From Natronococcus sp. AD-5 (GTDB lineage Archaea > Halobacteriota > Halobacteria > Halobacteriales > Natrialbaceae), in NCBI RefSeq assembly GCF_030734285.1, contig NZ_CP132294.1:744001-808000 (forward strand): a DNA stretch of 64,000 nucleotides, written 5' to 3'. Shown here piece by piece: positions 52,223 to 60,301 of the stretch. Every line of letters begins with the position of its first letter. Within the stretch, counting starts at the first letter, position 1. The notes below the pieces were generated by a model. The model was not told where the DNA came from. It did not search any database and saw nothing but the letters and a program-made list of their open reading frames with translations. A program made the position numbers and the translations under genes.

Positions 52223-53515
52223 GTGAACGGGGTCACGTTGCAGGTCGCCGAAGGACCGCTCGACGAAACCGTCGTTCGGATCGCCCTCGCCGGTGCGCTC
52301 GGACTGTTCCTGGGACTCGAGCGCGAGTGGTCCCAGAAGTCCGCCGGGATTCGAACCTTCTCACTGATCAGTCTCCTCGCCGCCGTCTTCACGATTCTCG
52401 TTCTCGAGACGGCCGTCGGGGAGAGCCTGTTGATCCTCGGTGGACTGCTCGTGATCGTTCAGGGCGTGTTGCTCGCCGCGCAGGGGCTCACGGGCGACGA
52501 AGACGCCGGGCTCTCGCTGACGACCTCGGTCTCGATGCTCGTCGCCTACGGCGTCGGCGCGCTCGTCGCCGCGGGATTCATCATCGAGGGGGTCACCGTC
52601 GCCGTGCTCTCGTCGCTGTTACTCGTGTTGAAACGGGAGCTCCACGAGTTCGCGTGGGGGCTCTCGCGCGAGGAGATGCGCTCGACGGTCGAGTTCGCCA
52701 TCCTCGCGTTCGTCATCTATCCGTTGCTCCCGGCCGAAACGACCCTCGATCTCGGCGGGCTGACGATCCCGCTCGAGCCGCAGGTCATCTGGCTGATGGT
52801 CGTTGCGGTCGCCGGGATCGGGATCGTCAACTACGCGATCGTCTCGACCTACGGCGGTCGCGGCATCGCCATCACGGGCTTTTTCGGCGGACTCGCCTCC
52901 TCGACGGCCGTCGTCGGAACCATGCTCGATCACGTTCGCCAGCGACCGGAGGCCGCCTCGTACGCCGTCGCCGCGATCCTGCTCGCGAACGCGGCGATGG
53001 CCGCGCGGAACCTCGCGATCGCCGTCGGCTTCACGATCGGCAGCGGGAGCGCCGTCCTTATCGAGGCCATCGTCCCGCTCGGCGCCGTCATTCTGGTCGC
53101 GTTCGCCATCGCCGGACTCACGGCCGACTGGAGCGAGTCCGGAGAGATGGGACTCGAGAGCCCGTTCTCGATGAAGAACGCGCTCGGTTTCGGCGCCGTC
53201 TTCCTCGTCGTGCTCGTGTTCGGGTCGCTCGCGGAGTCGTGGTTCGGGACGCTCGGCTTCTACGCGACCGCGGTCGCGAGCGGGTTCGTCTCGAGTGCCG
53301 GCGCGACCACGTCCGCCGTCGTCCTCTACCGCGGCGGCCAGCTCGGCGCTCCGGAGGCGACGGTCGCGATCCTGCTGGCAACGGTCTCGAGCATCCTGGT
53401 CAAGACGGCGCTGGCGGCGACCTCCTCGAACCACAGCTTCCGGAATCAGGTCGCGGCCTACAGCGTGCTGTTGCTGGTCGGCGGCGGGCTAGCGACCCTG
53501 GTCGTCGTTATCTAG
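52223..53515 (+). CDS. MgtC/SapB family membrane protein with DUF4010 domain
   Basis: A 430-residue integral membrane protein. The N-terminal MgtC domain has IALAGALGLFLGLEREWSQK near residue 18 (the conserved GLEREW) and the C-terminal DUF4010 part has GGRGIAITGFFGGLASSTAV near 215, with about 11-13 hydrophobic segments. MgtC proteins are tied to magnesium or phosphate homeostasis in bacteria; the archaeal substrate is unknown. A TTTATGTA box 27 nt upstream selects the GTG at 52223. Confidence 0.82.
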   Translation: MNGVTLQVAEGPLDETVVRIALAGALGLFLGLEREWSQKSAGIRTFSLISLLAAVFTILVLETAVGESLLILGGLLVIVQGVLLAAQGLTGDEDAGLSLTTSVSMLVAYGVGALVAAGFIIEGVTVAVLSSLLLVLKRELHEFAWGLSREEMRSTVEFAILAFVIYPLLPAETTLDLGGLTIPLEPQVIWLMVVAVAGIGIVNYAIVSTYGGRGIAITGFFGGLASSTAVVGTMLDHVRQRPEAASYAVAAILLANAAMAARNLAIAVGFTIGSGSAVLIEAIVPLGAVILVAFAIAGLTADWSESGEMGLESPFSMKNALGFGAVFLVVLVFGSLAESWFGTLGFYATAVASGFVSSAGATTSAVVLYRGGQLGAPEATVAILLATVSSILVKTALAATSSNHSFRNQVAAYSVLLLVGGGLATLVVVI

Positions 53516-53566
53516 ACGCGACGAACGGGTCGGACATCTTTAATCGATGAGGTCCAACTGGACTGC

Positions 53567-54922
53567 ATGGACCGCGACACGGTCGAACCCGAGGTGGAGA
53601 CGATTCCCGGCGAGCGAGCGAAACGGTGGGCCGAGTACCACCACCAGCACGCCGCTCCGAGCACGTACGTCTACGAGTTCGTCTGGGACGCCCAGGCCGA
53701 CGCGACCGGTCCGTTCTGTACGGACGTCGACGGCAACGTCCTGCTCGACTTCACGAGCCACGTCGCCGCCGCCCCGCTCGGCTACAACAACCCGCTCGTC
53801 CGCGAGAAACTCGAGGAGTTCGACCTCGTCGACCCGCTGAAGATCGCCGGCCAGGACTTCTACGTCAGCGGCGGCTGGCCGCCGGAGGACCCCGAGTTCC
53901 CCGGCCCGACCCAGCTGCAGGATCGGCTGGTCGCGATGACCGACCACTACGACATGGATCGGGTCTTCCTCTCGAACTCCGGCGCGGAGGCCGTCGAGAA
54001 CGCCATCAAGATCTGTTACGCCTCGGGCGGCCACCGGGCGTTCACCTTCGACGGCGCGTTCCACGGCCGCACCCTGGGTGCGCTCTCGCTCAACCGCTCG
54101 AAGGCCGTCCACCGGACGGGCTACCCCGAGGTTCCGGGCGTCGTCAGCGTCCCCTATCCCTCGACGCAGGACGACTACGAGAGCGACTGGCTGACCGACG
54201 GTCCCGGCGGAAACGTCGTCGCGGACAAACTCCACCCCGACCGGGGCGTCGTCGATCCCGCGGAGGTCGCCTACCTCATCCTCGAGCCGATCCAGGGCGA
54301 AGGCGGTTACCGCGTCGCTCACCCCGAGTTCGCCCGCGACCTCGAGGAGCTGCGCGAGCGCTACGACCTGAAGATCATCGCCGACGAGATCCAGTCCGGG
54401 CTGGGTCGCACCGGCGAACTGTGGGGCGTCGATCACCTCGATCTCACCCCCGACGTCATCACCAGCGCGAAGGGGCTGCGCGTCGGCGCGACCATCTCCC
54501 GGTCGGACGTCTTTCCCGAGGAGACGGGACGGATCTCCTCCACCTGGGGCGCCGGCGACGTGATGGCAGCGATGCAGGGCGTGCTGACGATCGACGCCAT
54601 CCACGAGGAAAACCTCCTCGCGAACGTCCGCGAACGCGGCGAGCAGCTCCAAACGCGTCTCGAGGAGTCCGACGCGCCGGGGATGACCGACGTCCGCGGA
54701 CGGGGACTGATGCTCGCCGTCGAGTTCGACAGCAAGGAGCGCCGGGAGGCCGTCGTCGAGGCCGCGTTCGAGCGCGGGCTGCTCACGCTCGGTTGCGGCT
54801 ACAAGACGCTTCGACTGCTCCCGCCGCTCGACGTCACCGGACGGGAGATCGATCTCGGCGCGGAGCTCTTCCTCGAGGCGGTCGACGACGTCGCCGCCGA
54901 GATCCGGGCGCCGTCCTCGTAA
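53567..54922 (+). CDS. class III aminotransferase (4-aminobutyrate/ornithine type)
   Basis: A 451-residue PLP-dependent aminotransferase. The pattern includes LLDFTSHVAAAPLGYNNPLV near 64, VFLSNSGAEAVENAIKICYA near 132, FDGAFHGRTLGALSLNRSKA near 160, ILEPIQGEGGYRVAHPEF near 240, IADEIQSGLGRTGELWG near 267 and the Schiff-base Lys302 in ITSAKGLRVGATISRS. Substrate could be GABA, ornithine or a related omega-amine. TTTAAT about 26 nt upstream supports the ATG. Confidence 0.9.
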   Translation: MDRDTVEPEVETIPGERAKRWAEYHHQHAAPSTYVYEFVWDAQADATGPFCTDVDGNVLLDFTSHVAAAPLGYNNPLVREKLEEFDLVDPLKIAGQDFYVSGGWPPEDPEFPGPTQLQDRLVAMTDHYDMDRVFLSNSGAEAVENAIKICYASGGHRAFTFDGAFHGRTLGALSLNRSKAVHRTGYPEVPGVVSVPYPSTQDDYESDWLTDGPGGNVVADKLHPDRGVVDPAEVAYLILEPIQGEGGYRVAHPEFARDLEELRERYDLKIIADEIQSGLGRTGELWGVDHLDLTPDVITSAKGLRVGATISRSDVFPEETGRISSTWGAGDVMAAMQGVLTIDAIHEENLLANVRERGEQLQTRLEESDAPGMTDVRGRGLMLAVEFDSKERREAVVEAAFERGLLTLGCGYKTLRLLPPLDVTGREIDLGAELFLEAVDDVAAEIRAPSS

Positions 54923-55000
54923 GTTCGCGCCGCTCCGTTTTGGCTCGCTTCCCCACGAAAGCCCCACGCTCTTGCTACCGCCGATACTACGGTACGCGTC

Positions 55001-55375
55001 ATGATCGGCGCACTCACTGCGGGGAAGAAAGCGGTAACGTTCGGGTACAAACGCTACGGAATTCCGGGTGCGATCGCCGCCGGCGGACTCGTACTGGTGG
55101 GGTACGTCGCCGTCCGACGAGCGATGGACGCGGCCGCGGAGTCCGACAGGATCAACGAAGCCGTCGACGTGAAGCTGCTCCTCTCCGCCGTCGAGGACGA
55201 GGGGCTGGACGCGATCGCCGACCCGAACCTCCTCGACGAAGCGGTCAACCCCGACAGGCTGGGCTCTGCGCTCGCGATGGACGACGTTCGATCAGAGGGA
55301 ATCGACGAACACGAACTCGACGACTTCGTCCCCGACGACGCACGGGATAATCTGGACCCGAACGCAGACGGCTAA
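55001..55375 (+). CDS. haloarchaeal hypothetical membrane-anchored protein
   Basis: A 124-residue protein with an N-terminal hydrophobic segment (YGIPGAIAAGGLVLVGYVAV, residues 19-38) and a soluble acidic tail rich in D and E (DFVPDDARDNLDPNADG at the end). Function is unknown. It lies in the same direction as the aminotransferase, 78 nt downstream. Confidence 0.65.
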   Translation: MIGALTAGKKAVTFGYKRYGIPGAIAAGGLVLVGYVAVRRAMDAAAESDRINEAVDVKLLLSAVEDEGLDAIADPNLLDEAVNPDRLGSALAMDDVRSEGIDEHELDDFVPDDARDNLDPNADG

Positions 55376-55446
55376 TCCGTCCGTCGAGCGCCGCGGTCGC
55401 TCGCGCTCGAGCGACGACCCGTCCCCCGCCTACCGGCCGCGGTACG

Positions 55447-56739
55447 TCACTCGCCGCGAAGTTCGTTCACGTGATCGATCCGCTGCTGGACGAGATCGGG
55501 TTTTCCGATGTCGTGGCGCACGTGAAGCCCCTCTTCGCCGGCGACGGCGAGGGCGTCCTCGGCGATCTCCTCCGCGTCGGTGATCGAGTCAGCGAGACCG
55601 ACGACGGCGAACGACCGCGACGTCGTCGTGTAGATGCCGTCGTCGCGTTCGTCGACGCTGGCGTAGTACAGGAGTGCGTCCCCAGCGCTTTCCTCGTCGA
55701 CCTGTACCTTCGCACCCGCCTCGGGATCCGTCGGATACCCCTCCGGCACTGCGTACTTGCAGACCGTCGCCCGGGAGGCGAAGTCGAGGTCCGGCAGCCG
55801 GTCGCCGTCCCGCGCGGCGGTCAGGATCTCGAGGAGGTCGGTCTCGAGCACGGGCAGGGTGTTCATCGCCTCGGGATCGCCGAAGCGGGCGTTGAACTCG
55901 ACGACCTTCGGCCCCTCGGCGGTGAGCATAAACTGGCCGTAGAGGATCCCGCGGTAGTCCTCGAGGGCGTCGACGGTCCCCTTGATGATCGAGACCGCCT
56001 CGGCGTAGTCCGCCTCGGTCATGAACGGGAGTTCGAAGGTGGCGTCGGAGTAGCTCCCCATTCCGCCGGTGTTGGGTCCCTCGTCGCCCTCGTAGGCGCG
56101 CTTGTGGTCCTGCACCGCGGGCGCGGTCCGGACCTCGTCGTTGGCGACGAACGCCTGGACCGTGAACTCCTCGCCGATCAGCCGTTCCTCGAGGACGATC
56201 CGGTCGTAGTCGGAGTCGCGGATGTACTCCTTGCCTTCCTCGGCGGTAACCTGGTCGCCGATGACCTTCACGCCCTTCCCGCCGGTCAGCCCCGCGGGCT
56301 TGATCGCGAGGTCGCCGTCGTACTCGTCGACGAAGTCGCAGGCGGCCTCCGCGTCGACGAAGGTCTCGAAGTCCGGACAGCCGGGGACGTCGTGTTCGGC
56401 CATGAACCGCCGCTGGAAGGCCTTGTCCGTCTCGATGCGGGCGTCCTCGGCCTTCGGGCCGAACGCGTAGATGCCGGCCGCCTCGAGTTCGTCCGCGACG
56501 CCGGCCTCGAGGGGCGCCTCGGGGCCGACGACGGCGATCGTCGCCTCGACCTCCTCGGCGTACTCGCGGACGGCCTTCGGGTTGGTCGTCTCGAGGGCCT
56601 CGAAATCGGTCGCGATCCGGGCGATGCCCGGGTTTCGGTTCCCGGCGCAGGCGTAGAGGTCGGCCTCGCTGTCCTCGAGCGCGCGGGCGATCGCGTGTTC
56701 GCGCCCGCCGCCGCCGATCAGGAGCACGGTCTCCGTCAT
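55447..56739 (-). CDS. purD: phosphoribosylamine-glycine ligase
   Basis: A 430-residue ATP-grasp enzyme of purine synthesis that joins glycine to phosphoribosylamine. It begins TETVLLIGGGGREHAIARAL, with AVVGPEAPLEAGVADELEAA near 70, AIKPAGLTGGKGVKVI near 145, the DEGPNTGGMGSYS loop (GDEGPNTGGMG) near 218, and VVEFNARFGDPEAMNTLPVL near 283. A CTTTAC box on this strand about 27 nt upstream fixes the ATG. It is divergent from the oligopeptidase. Confidence 0.95.
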   Translation of the reverse strand: MTETVLLIGGGGREHAIARALEDSEADLYACAGNRNPGIARIATDFEALETTNPKAVREYAEEVEATIAVVGPEAPLEAGVADELEAAGIYAFGPKAEDARIETDKAFQRRFMAEHDVPGCPDFETFVDAEAACDFVDEYDGDLAIKPAGLTGGKGVKVIGDQVTAEEGKEYIRDSDYDRIVLEERLIGEEFTVQAFVANDEVRTAPAVQDHKRAYEGDEGPNTGGMGSYSDATFELPFMTEADYAEAVSIIKGTVDALEDYRGILYGQFMLTAEGPKVVEFNARFGDPEAMNTLPVLETDLLEILTAARDGDRLPDLDFASRATVCKYAVPEGYPTDPEAGAKVQVDEESAGDALLYYASVDERDDGIYTTTSRSFAVVGLADSITDAEEIAEDALAVAGEEGLHVRHDIGKPDLVQQRIDHVNELRGE

Positions 56740-56867
56740 GGTCGCTAGCGGAACGCACGTTGGTGTAAAGGTTGCCTTTTCCTGACTCTCGCATATCCGT
56801 ATCCGTGCGCATCGGGCGAACTTCCGCGACCGGTCGCTTCAAGGTATCAGCGTCGGATAGCGTCGGT

Positions 56868-58901
56868 ATGAACCCGGGTGGTCCCCCGCAGACGAAACGC
56901 GAGAACACGAGTTACGAACGCCACGGCGACTTCGTCGACGATCCGTATCTCTGGCTCGAAAACGGCGGCGAGGCGGTCGACGAGTGGGTCGATCGGCAAA
57001 ACGAGTACGCCGCCGCGTACCTCGAGTCGGTCGACGTCCGCGAGCAGTTGCGGCCGCGCTTCGAGTCGCTCGCGCGGACGACCGACTACGGGACGATCAC
57101 GGCGGCTCCGACGGGCTACTTCCAGGAGGTCGAGACGGCCGAGGACGACCAGCCGGTCCTGTACTTCCGGGAGTCGCTCGAGGCGGACCGCGAGGTTCTC
57201 GTCGACCCCAACGGGTTCAGCGAGGACGCCACGAAGTCGATGGGGTGGTGGACCGTCTCGCCGGACGGCGAGCGCCTCGCGTACGGCGTCGACGAGGGCG
57301 GAAACGAGCTGTACGACGTGACCGTCGTCGAAGTTCCCTCGGGAACCGTCGTCGAGGAACTGTCCGACCTCGGCCGCGCGAATCTCGGCATGTTCGCGTG
57401 GACGCCCGGCGGGTTCTACTACGGACGCACGGGTCTGGCCGGCGAAGCCCAGCTCGAGAAGGCGATCCACTACCACGAGCACGGCGACGATCCCGACGAG
57501 GACGAACTCGTCTTCGAGGTCGACGAACCGTCGACGTGGCCGCTGCTCTCGACGGACCGAGACGGGACCCACCTGCTCGTCGCGCTCGTGACCGACTGGG
57601 AGCGAAGCGACTTGCTGTACGCCGAGGTCGGCGAAACCGAACTGACGCCCGTGATCGCCGGCGCCGAGCACTTCTACACGCCGCTGATTCACGGCGACAC
57701 GGCGTACGTACGGACCGACCTGAATGCTCCGTACTACCGATTCCTCGAGCTCGATCTCTCGGGAGACGTCGGCGAGGTCGACCCGGCCGAGTTGTCCGAA
57801 ATCGTCCCCGAACGCGACGCGATCGTCACGGGCGCGACGGTCGCGGACGATCGCCTGCTGATCCAGTACGAGCGCGCGGCCGTCTCCGAACTCGAGGCGT
57901 TCGATCTGGACGGCGACCACCGAGGAACGGTCGACCTCCCGGGGACGGGAACGCTCGTCGGCCTGAGCGGCAACCGCGACGCCCCCGAGGCGTTCTTCGG
58001 CTACCAGTCGTTCGATCACCCGCCGACGGTGTTCCGCTACGACCTCGACGCGGACGACTCCGAGGAACTGGACCGGCCAGACGTCTCCCTCGAGTTCGAC
58101 GTGACCGTCGAGCAGGTCCGGTACGAGTCGGCCGACGGGACCGAGGTTCCACTGTTCGTCGTTCACCGTGACGACCTCGAGCGCGACGGCGACAACCCGA
58201 CGCTGCTGTACGGCTACGGCGGCTTCGAGAACAGCCTGACGCCGGGCTTTCAGAAGTTCGGGAGCGAGTTCCTTCGCGCCGGCGGGGTCTACGCCCAGGC
58301 GAACCTCCGCGGCGGCGGCGAGTTCGGGAAGGAGTGGCACGAAGCGGCCCGCCACGAGGACAAACAGAACACGTTCGACGACATGATCGCCGCCGCGGAG
58401 TTCCTGATCGACGAGGGCTACACCTCGAGCGAACGGCTGGCGATCCAGGGCGGATCGAACGGCGGGCTGACCGTCGGCGCGGTGCTGACCCAGCGGCCGG
58501 ACCTGATGACGGCCGTCTGCTGTCACGTCCCCCTGCTCGACATGCTCCGCTTCCACACCTTCCTGCTCGGCGCGTCCTGGACGAGCGAGTACGGCTCGCC
58601 GGACGACCCGGAGGCCTACGGGTGGATCGAGGAGTACTCGCCGTACCACAATATCGAGGATCGAGAGTATCCGGCCGTTTTCTTCAAAACCGCCGAGGGC
58701 GACACTCGCGTCCACCCGGTTCACGCCTGGAAGATGGCCGCCCGCATGCAATCCGTCGCGGACGGCGGTCCGTTCCTCTGCAAGACTCACCGCGACACCG
58801 GCCACGGGACGGGCAAACCGACCTGGATGGTCGTCGAGGAACAACTCGACGTCTGGTCGTTCGTCTTCGATCAGCTCGAGGTTGAGTACGTCGAGCCGTA
58901 G
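56868..58901 (+). CDS. prolyl oligopeptidase (S9 family)
   Basis: A 677-residue serine peptidase cleaving after proline in short peptides. The N-terminal beta-propeller (about residues 70-410) starts after the DDPYLWLENGGEAVDEWVDR lid motif. The hydrolase domain has the nucleophile Ser530 in IQGGSNGGLTVGAVL, Asp612 in EGDTRVHPVHAWKMA and His646 in DTGHGTGKPTW. PTLLYGYGGFENSLTPGF near 445 forms the oxyanion region. There is no signal peptide, so it is cytoplasmic. Confidence 0.93.
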   Translation: MNPGGPPQTKRENTSYERHGDFVDDPYLWLENGGEAVDEWVDRQNEYAAAYLESVDVREQLRPRFESLARTTDYGTITAAPTGYFQEVETAEDDQPVLYFRESLEADREVLVDPNGFSEDATKSMGWWTVSPDGERLAYGVDEGGNELYDVTVVEVPSGTVVEELSDLGRANLGMFAWTPGGFYYGRTGLAGEAQLEKAIHYHEHGDDPDEDELVFEVDEPSTWPLLSTDRDGTHLLVALVTDWERSDLLYAEVGETELTPVIAGAEHFYTPLIHGDTAYVRTDLNAPYYRFLELDLSGDVGEVDPAELSEIVPERDAIVTGATVADDRLLIQYERAAVSELEAFDLDGDHRGTVDLPGTGTLVGLSGNRDAPEAFFGYQSFDHPPTVFRYDLDADDSEELDRPDVSLEFDVTVEQVRYESADGTEVPLFVVHRDDLERDGDNPTLLYGYGGFENSLTPGFQKFGSEFLRAGGVYAQANLRGGGEFGKEWHEAARHEDKQNTFDDMIAAAEFLIDEGYTSSERLAIQGGSNGGLTVGAVLTQRPDLMTAVCCHVPLLDMLRFHTFLLGASWTSEYGSPDDPEAYGWIEEYSPYHNIEDREYPAVFFKTAEGDTRVHPVHAWKMAARMQSVADGGPFLCKTHRDTGHGTGKPTWMVVEEQLDVWSFVFDQLEVEYVEP

Positions 58902-59041
58902 TCCGGACGCGGAGTCCGCGGTCGTCGGGAATCGAACGACCGACGCCTCCACGCGATCGATCGAATCGACGACAGTCGGTCGCTCGAGGCATTCTGTTGT
59001 GACCCCCGGTACTATGGCGGCCACCGGTGTAGGCCGGGTGC

Positions 59042-60271
59042 ATGTCCGAGGGAGTCTCCCGCTATCGGTGGCGGTTCGTCGTCGCCGCGGCGCTGGCCGC
59101 CGGCCTCGCCGGCACCTACCAGTTCGCCTGGCCGGTGCTCCGGGATCCGATCGTCAGCGAGTCCGGCGCCTCGAGCGTGACGATCGGGACCGTCTTCACG
59201 GTGTTAGTCGTCACGCAGACGCTCGCGGCGTTTCCGTCCGGGTGGGGCCGAGATCGGCTGGGGCCGCGCGTCCCGATGCTGATCGCGACGCTGTTCGTCG
59301 TCGTCGGCTACGCGGGCGTCGCGATCGTCCCCGAGGTTCCCGAACTATACCTCTGGTTCGCGGTCGGCGGCGCGGGCGTCGGCATCGCCTACAACGTGGC
59401 GATCAACACGCCCGCGGAGTGGTTCCGCACGCGACGCGGGCTGACGACCGGCGTGGTGAGCATGTCGTTCAGCCTGATGAGTTTCGCCCTGATCCCGGCG
59501 CTGCGCTGGGGCATCCGCGCCGACTACGCCGCCACCATGCTGATGCTCGCCGCCGCAGCGGGCGTCGCCTCGCTGCTCGCCGCGTTCGTCCTCAGGGATC
59601 CGGCTCCGGGAGACGGGGCCGGCGAGACGGCCGCGAACGGCGGGACCAGGCCCGTCGGCACCGACGCTCCCGCCGACCCCGAGGCGGCGGTCGCCTGGCG
59701 GGCGATGATCCGAACGCGCGAGTTCTGGCTGCTGTACGCCGCCTTCGTCGCCGTCAACGGCGTCGGGCTCATGGTCCTCGAGAAGGTGGTCACTTACGGG
59801 AGCCAGCTCGGGTTCACGGGGGCGCAGGCGACCGCGGCGGCGGCGGTCGTCGCGCTCGGCCAGGGGCTGGGCGTGCTCGTGGGCGGCGCGACCTCGGACA
59901 AACTCGGCCCGAAGCGAACGATCGCCGGCTCGCTGTTCCTCGCGGGAATCGCCGTCGGGGGGATCGTCGCTGCGGGTCGCTTCGGGTTCGGGTGGGCGTT
60001 CGTCGTCTTCGCCGGGCTCGTGATGTTCTTCCGGAGCCCCGCCTTCGGCATCCTGCCGGGCGTGGTCAACGAGCGCTACGGCCAGACGTACGCCTCGGAG
60101 AACTACGGCGTGATGCTCACGGCGAAGCTCTGGGGCGGCGTCTTCGGGGGGATCGCGACCAGCCTGCTCGTCGTGTCCGTCGGTTGGTCCGCCGCCTTCC
60201 TCGTCGGCGCGGCGCTGGCCCTCGTCGTCGGTGCAATCGCGCTCGTCGCGTTCCACCGCGAAGCGGCGTGA
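59042..60271 (+). CDS. MFS transporter (OFA-like)
   Basis: A 409-residue permease with about 12 membrane helices. Motif A after helix 2 is GWGRDRLGPRVPMLIATLFV and its second-half counterpart is ATSDKLGPKRTIAGSLFLAG near 282. A hydrophilic loop (about residues 182-215) divides the halves. INTPAEWFRTRRGLTTGVVS near 120 resembles oxalate/formate antiporter-type members, so an organic acid substrate is possible. Confidence 0.85.
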   Translation: MSEGVSRYRWRFVVAAALAAGLAGTYQFAWPVLRDPIVSESGASSVTIGTVFTVLVVTQTLAAFPSGWGRDRLGPRVPMLIATLFVVVGYAGVAIVPEVPELYLWFAVGGAGVGIAYNVAINTPAEWFRTRRGLTTGVVSMSFSLMSFALIPALRWGIRADYAATMLMLAAAAGVASLLAAFVLRDPAPGDGAGETAANGGTRPVGTDAPADPEAAVAWRAMIRTREFWLLYAAFVAVNGVGLMVLEKVVTYGSQLGFTGAQATAAAAVVALGQGLGVLVGGATSDKLGPKRTIAGSLFLAGIAVGGIVAAGRFGFGWAFVVFAGLVMFFRSPAFGILPGVVNERYGQTYASENYGVMLTAKLWGGVFGGIATSLLVVSVGWSAAFLVGAALALVVGAIALVAFHREAA

Positions 60272-60301
60272 GCGGCTCGGGGAAGCCCGGCTCGGGTCGA
60301 A

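Noticed and set aside
56847-59024. 725-codon minus-strand frame opposite the prolyl oligopeptidase
   Set aside because: High-GC antisense shadow; composition is not protein-like, whereas the plus strand has the full S9 triad.
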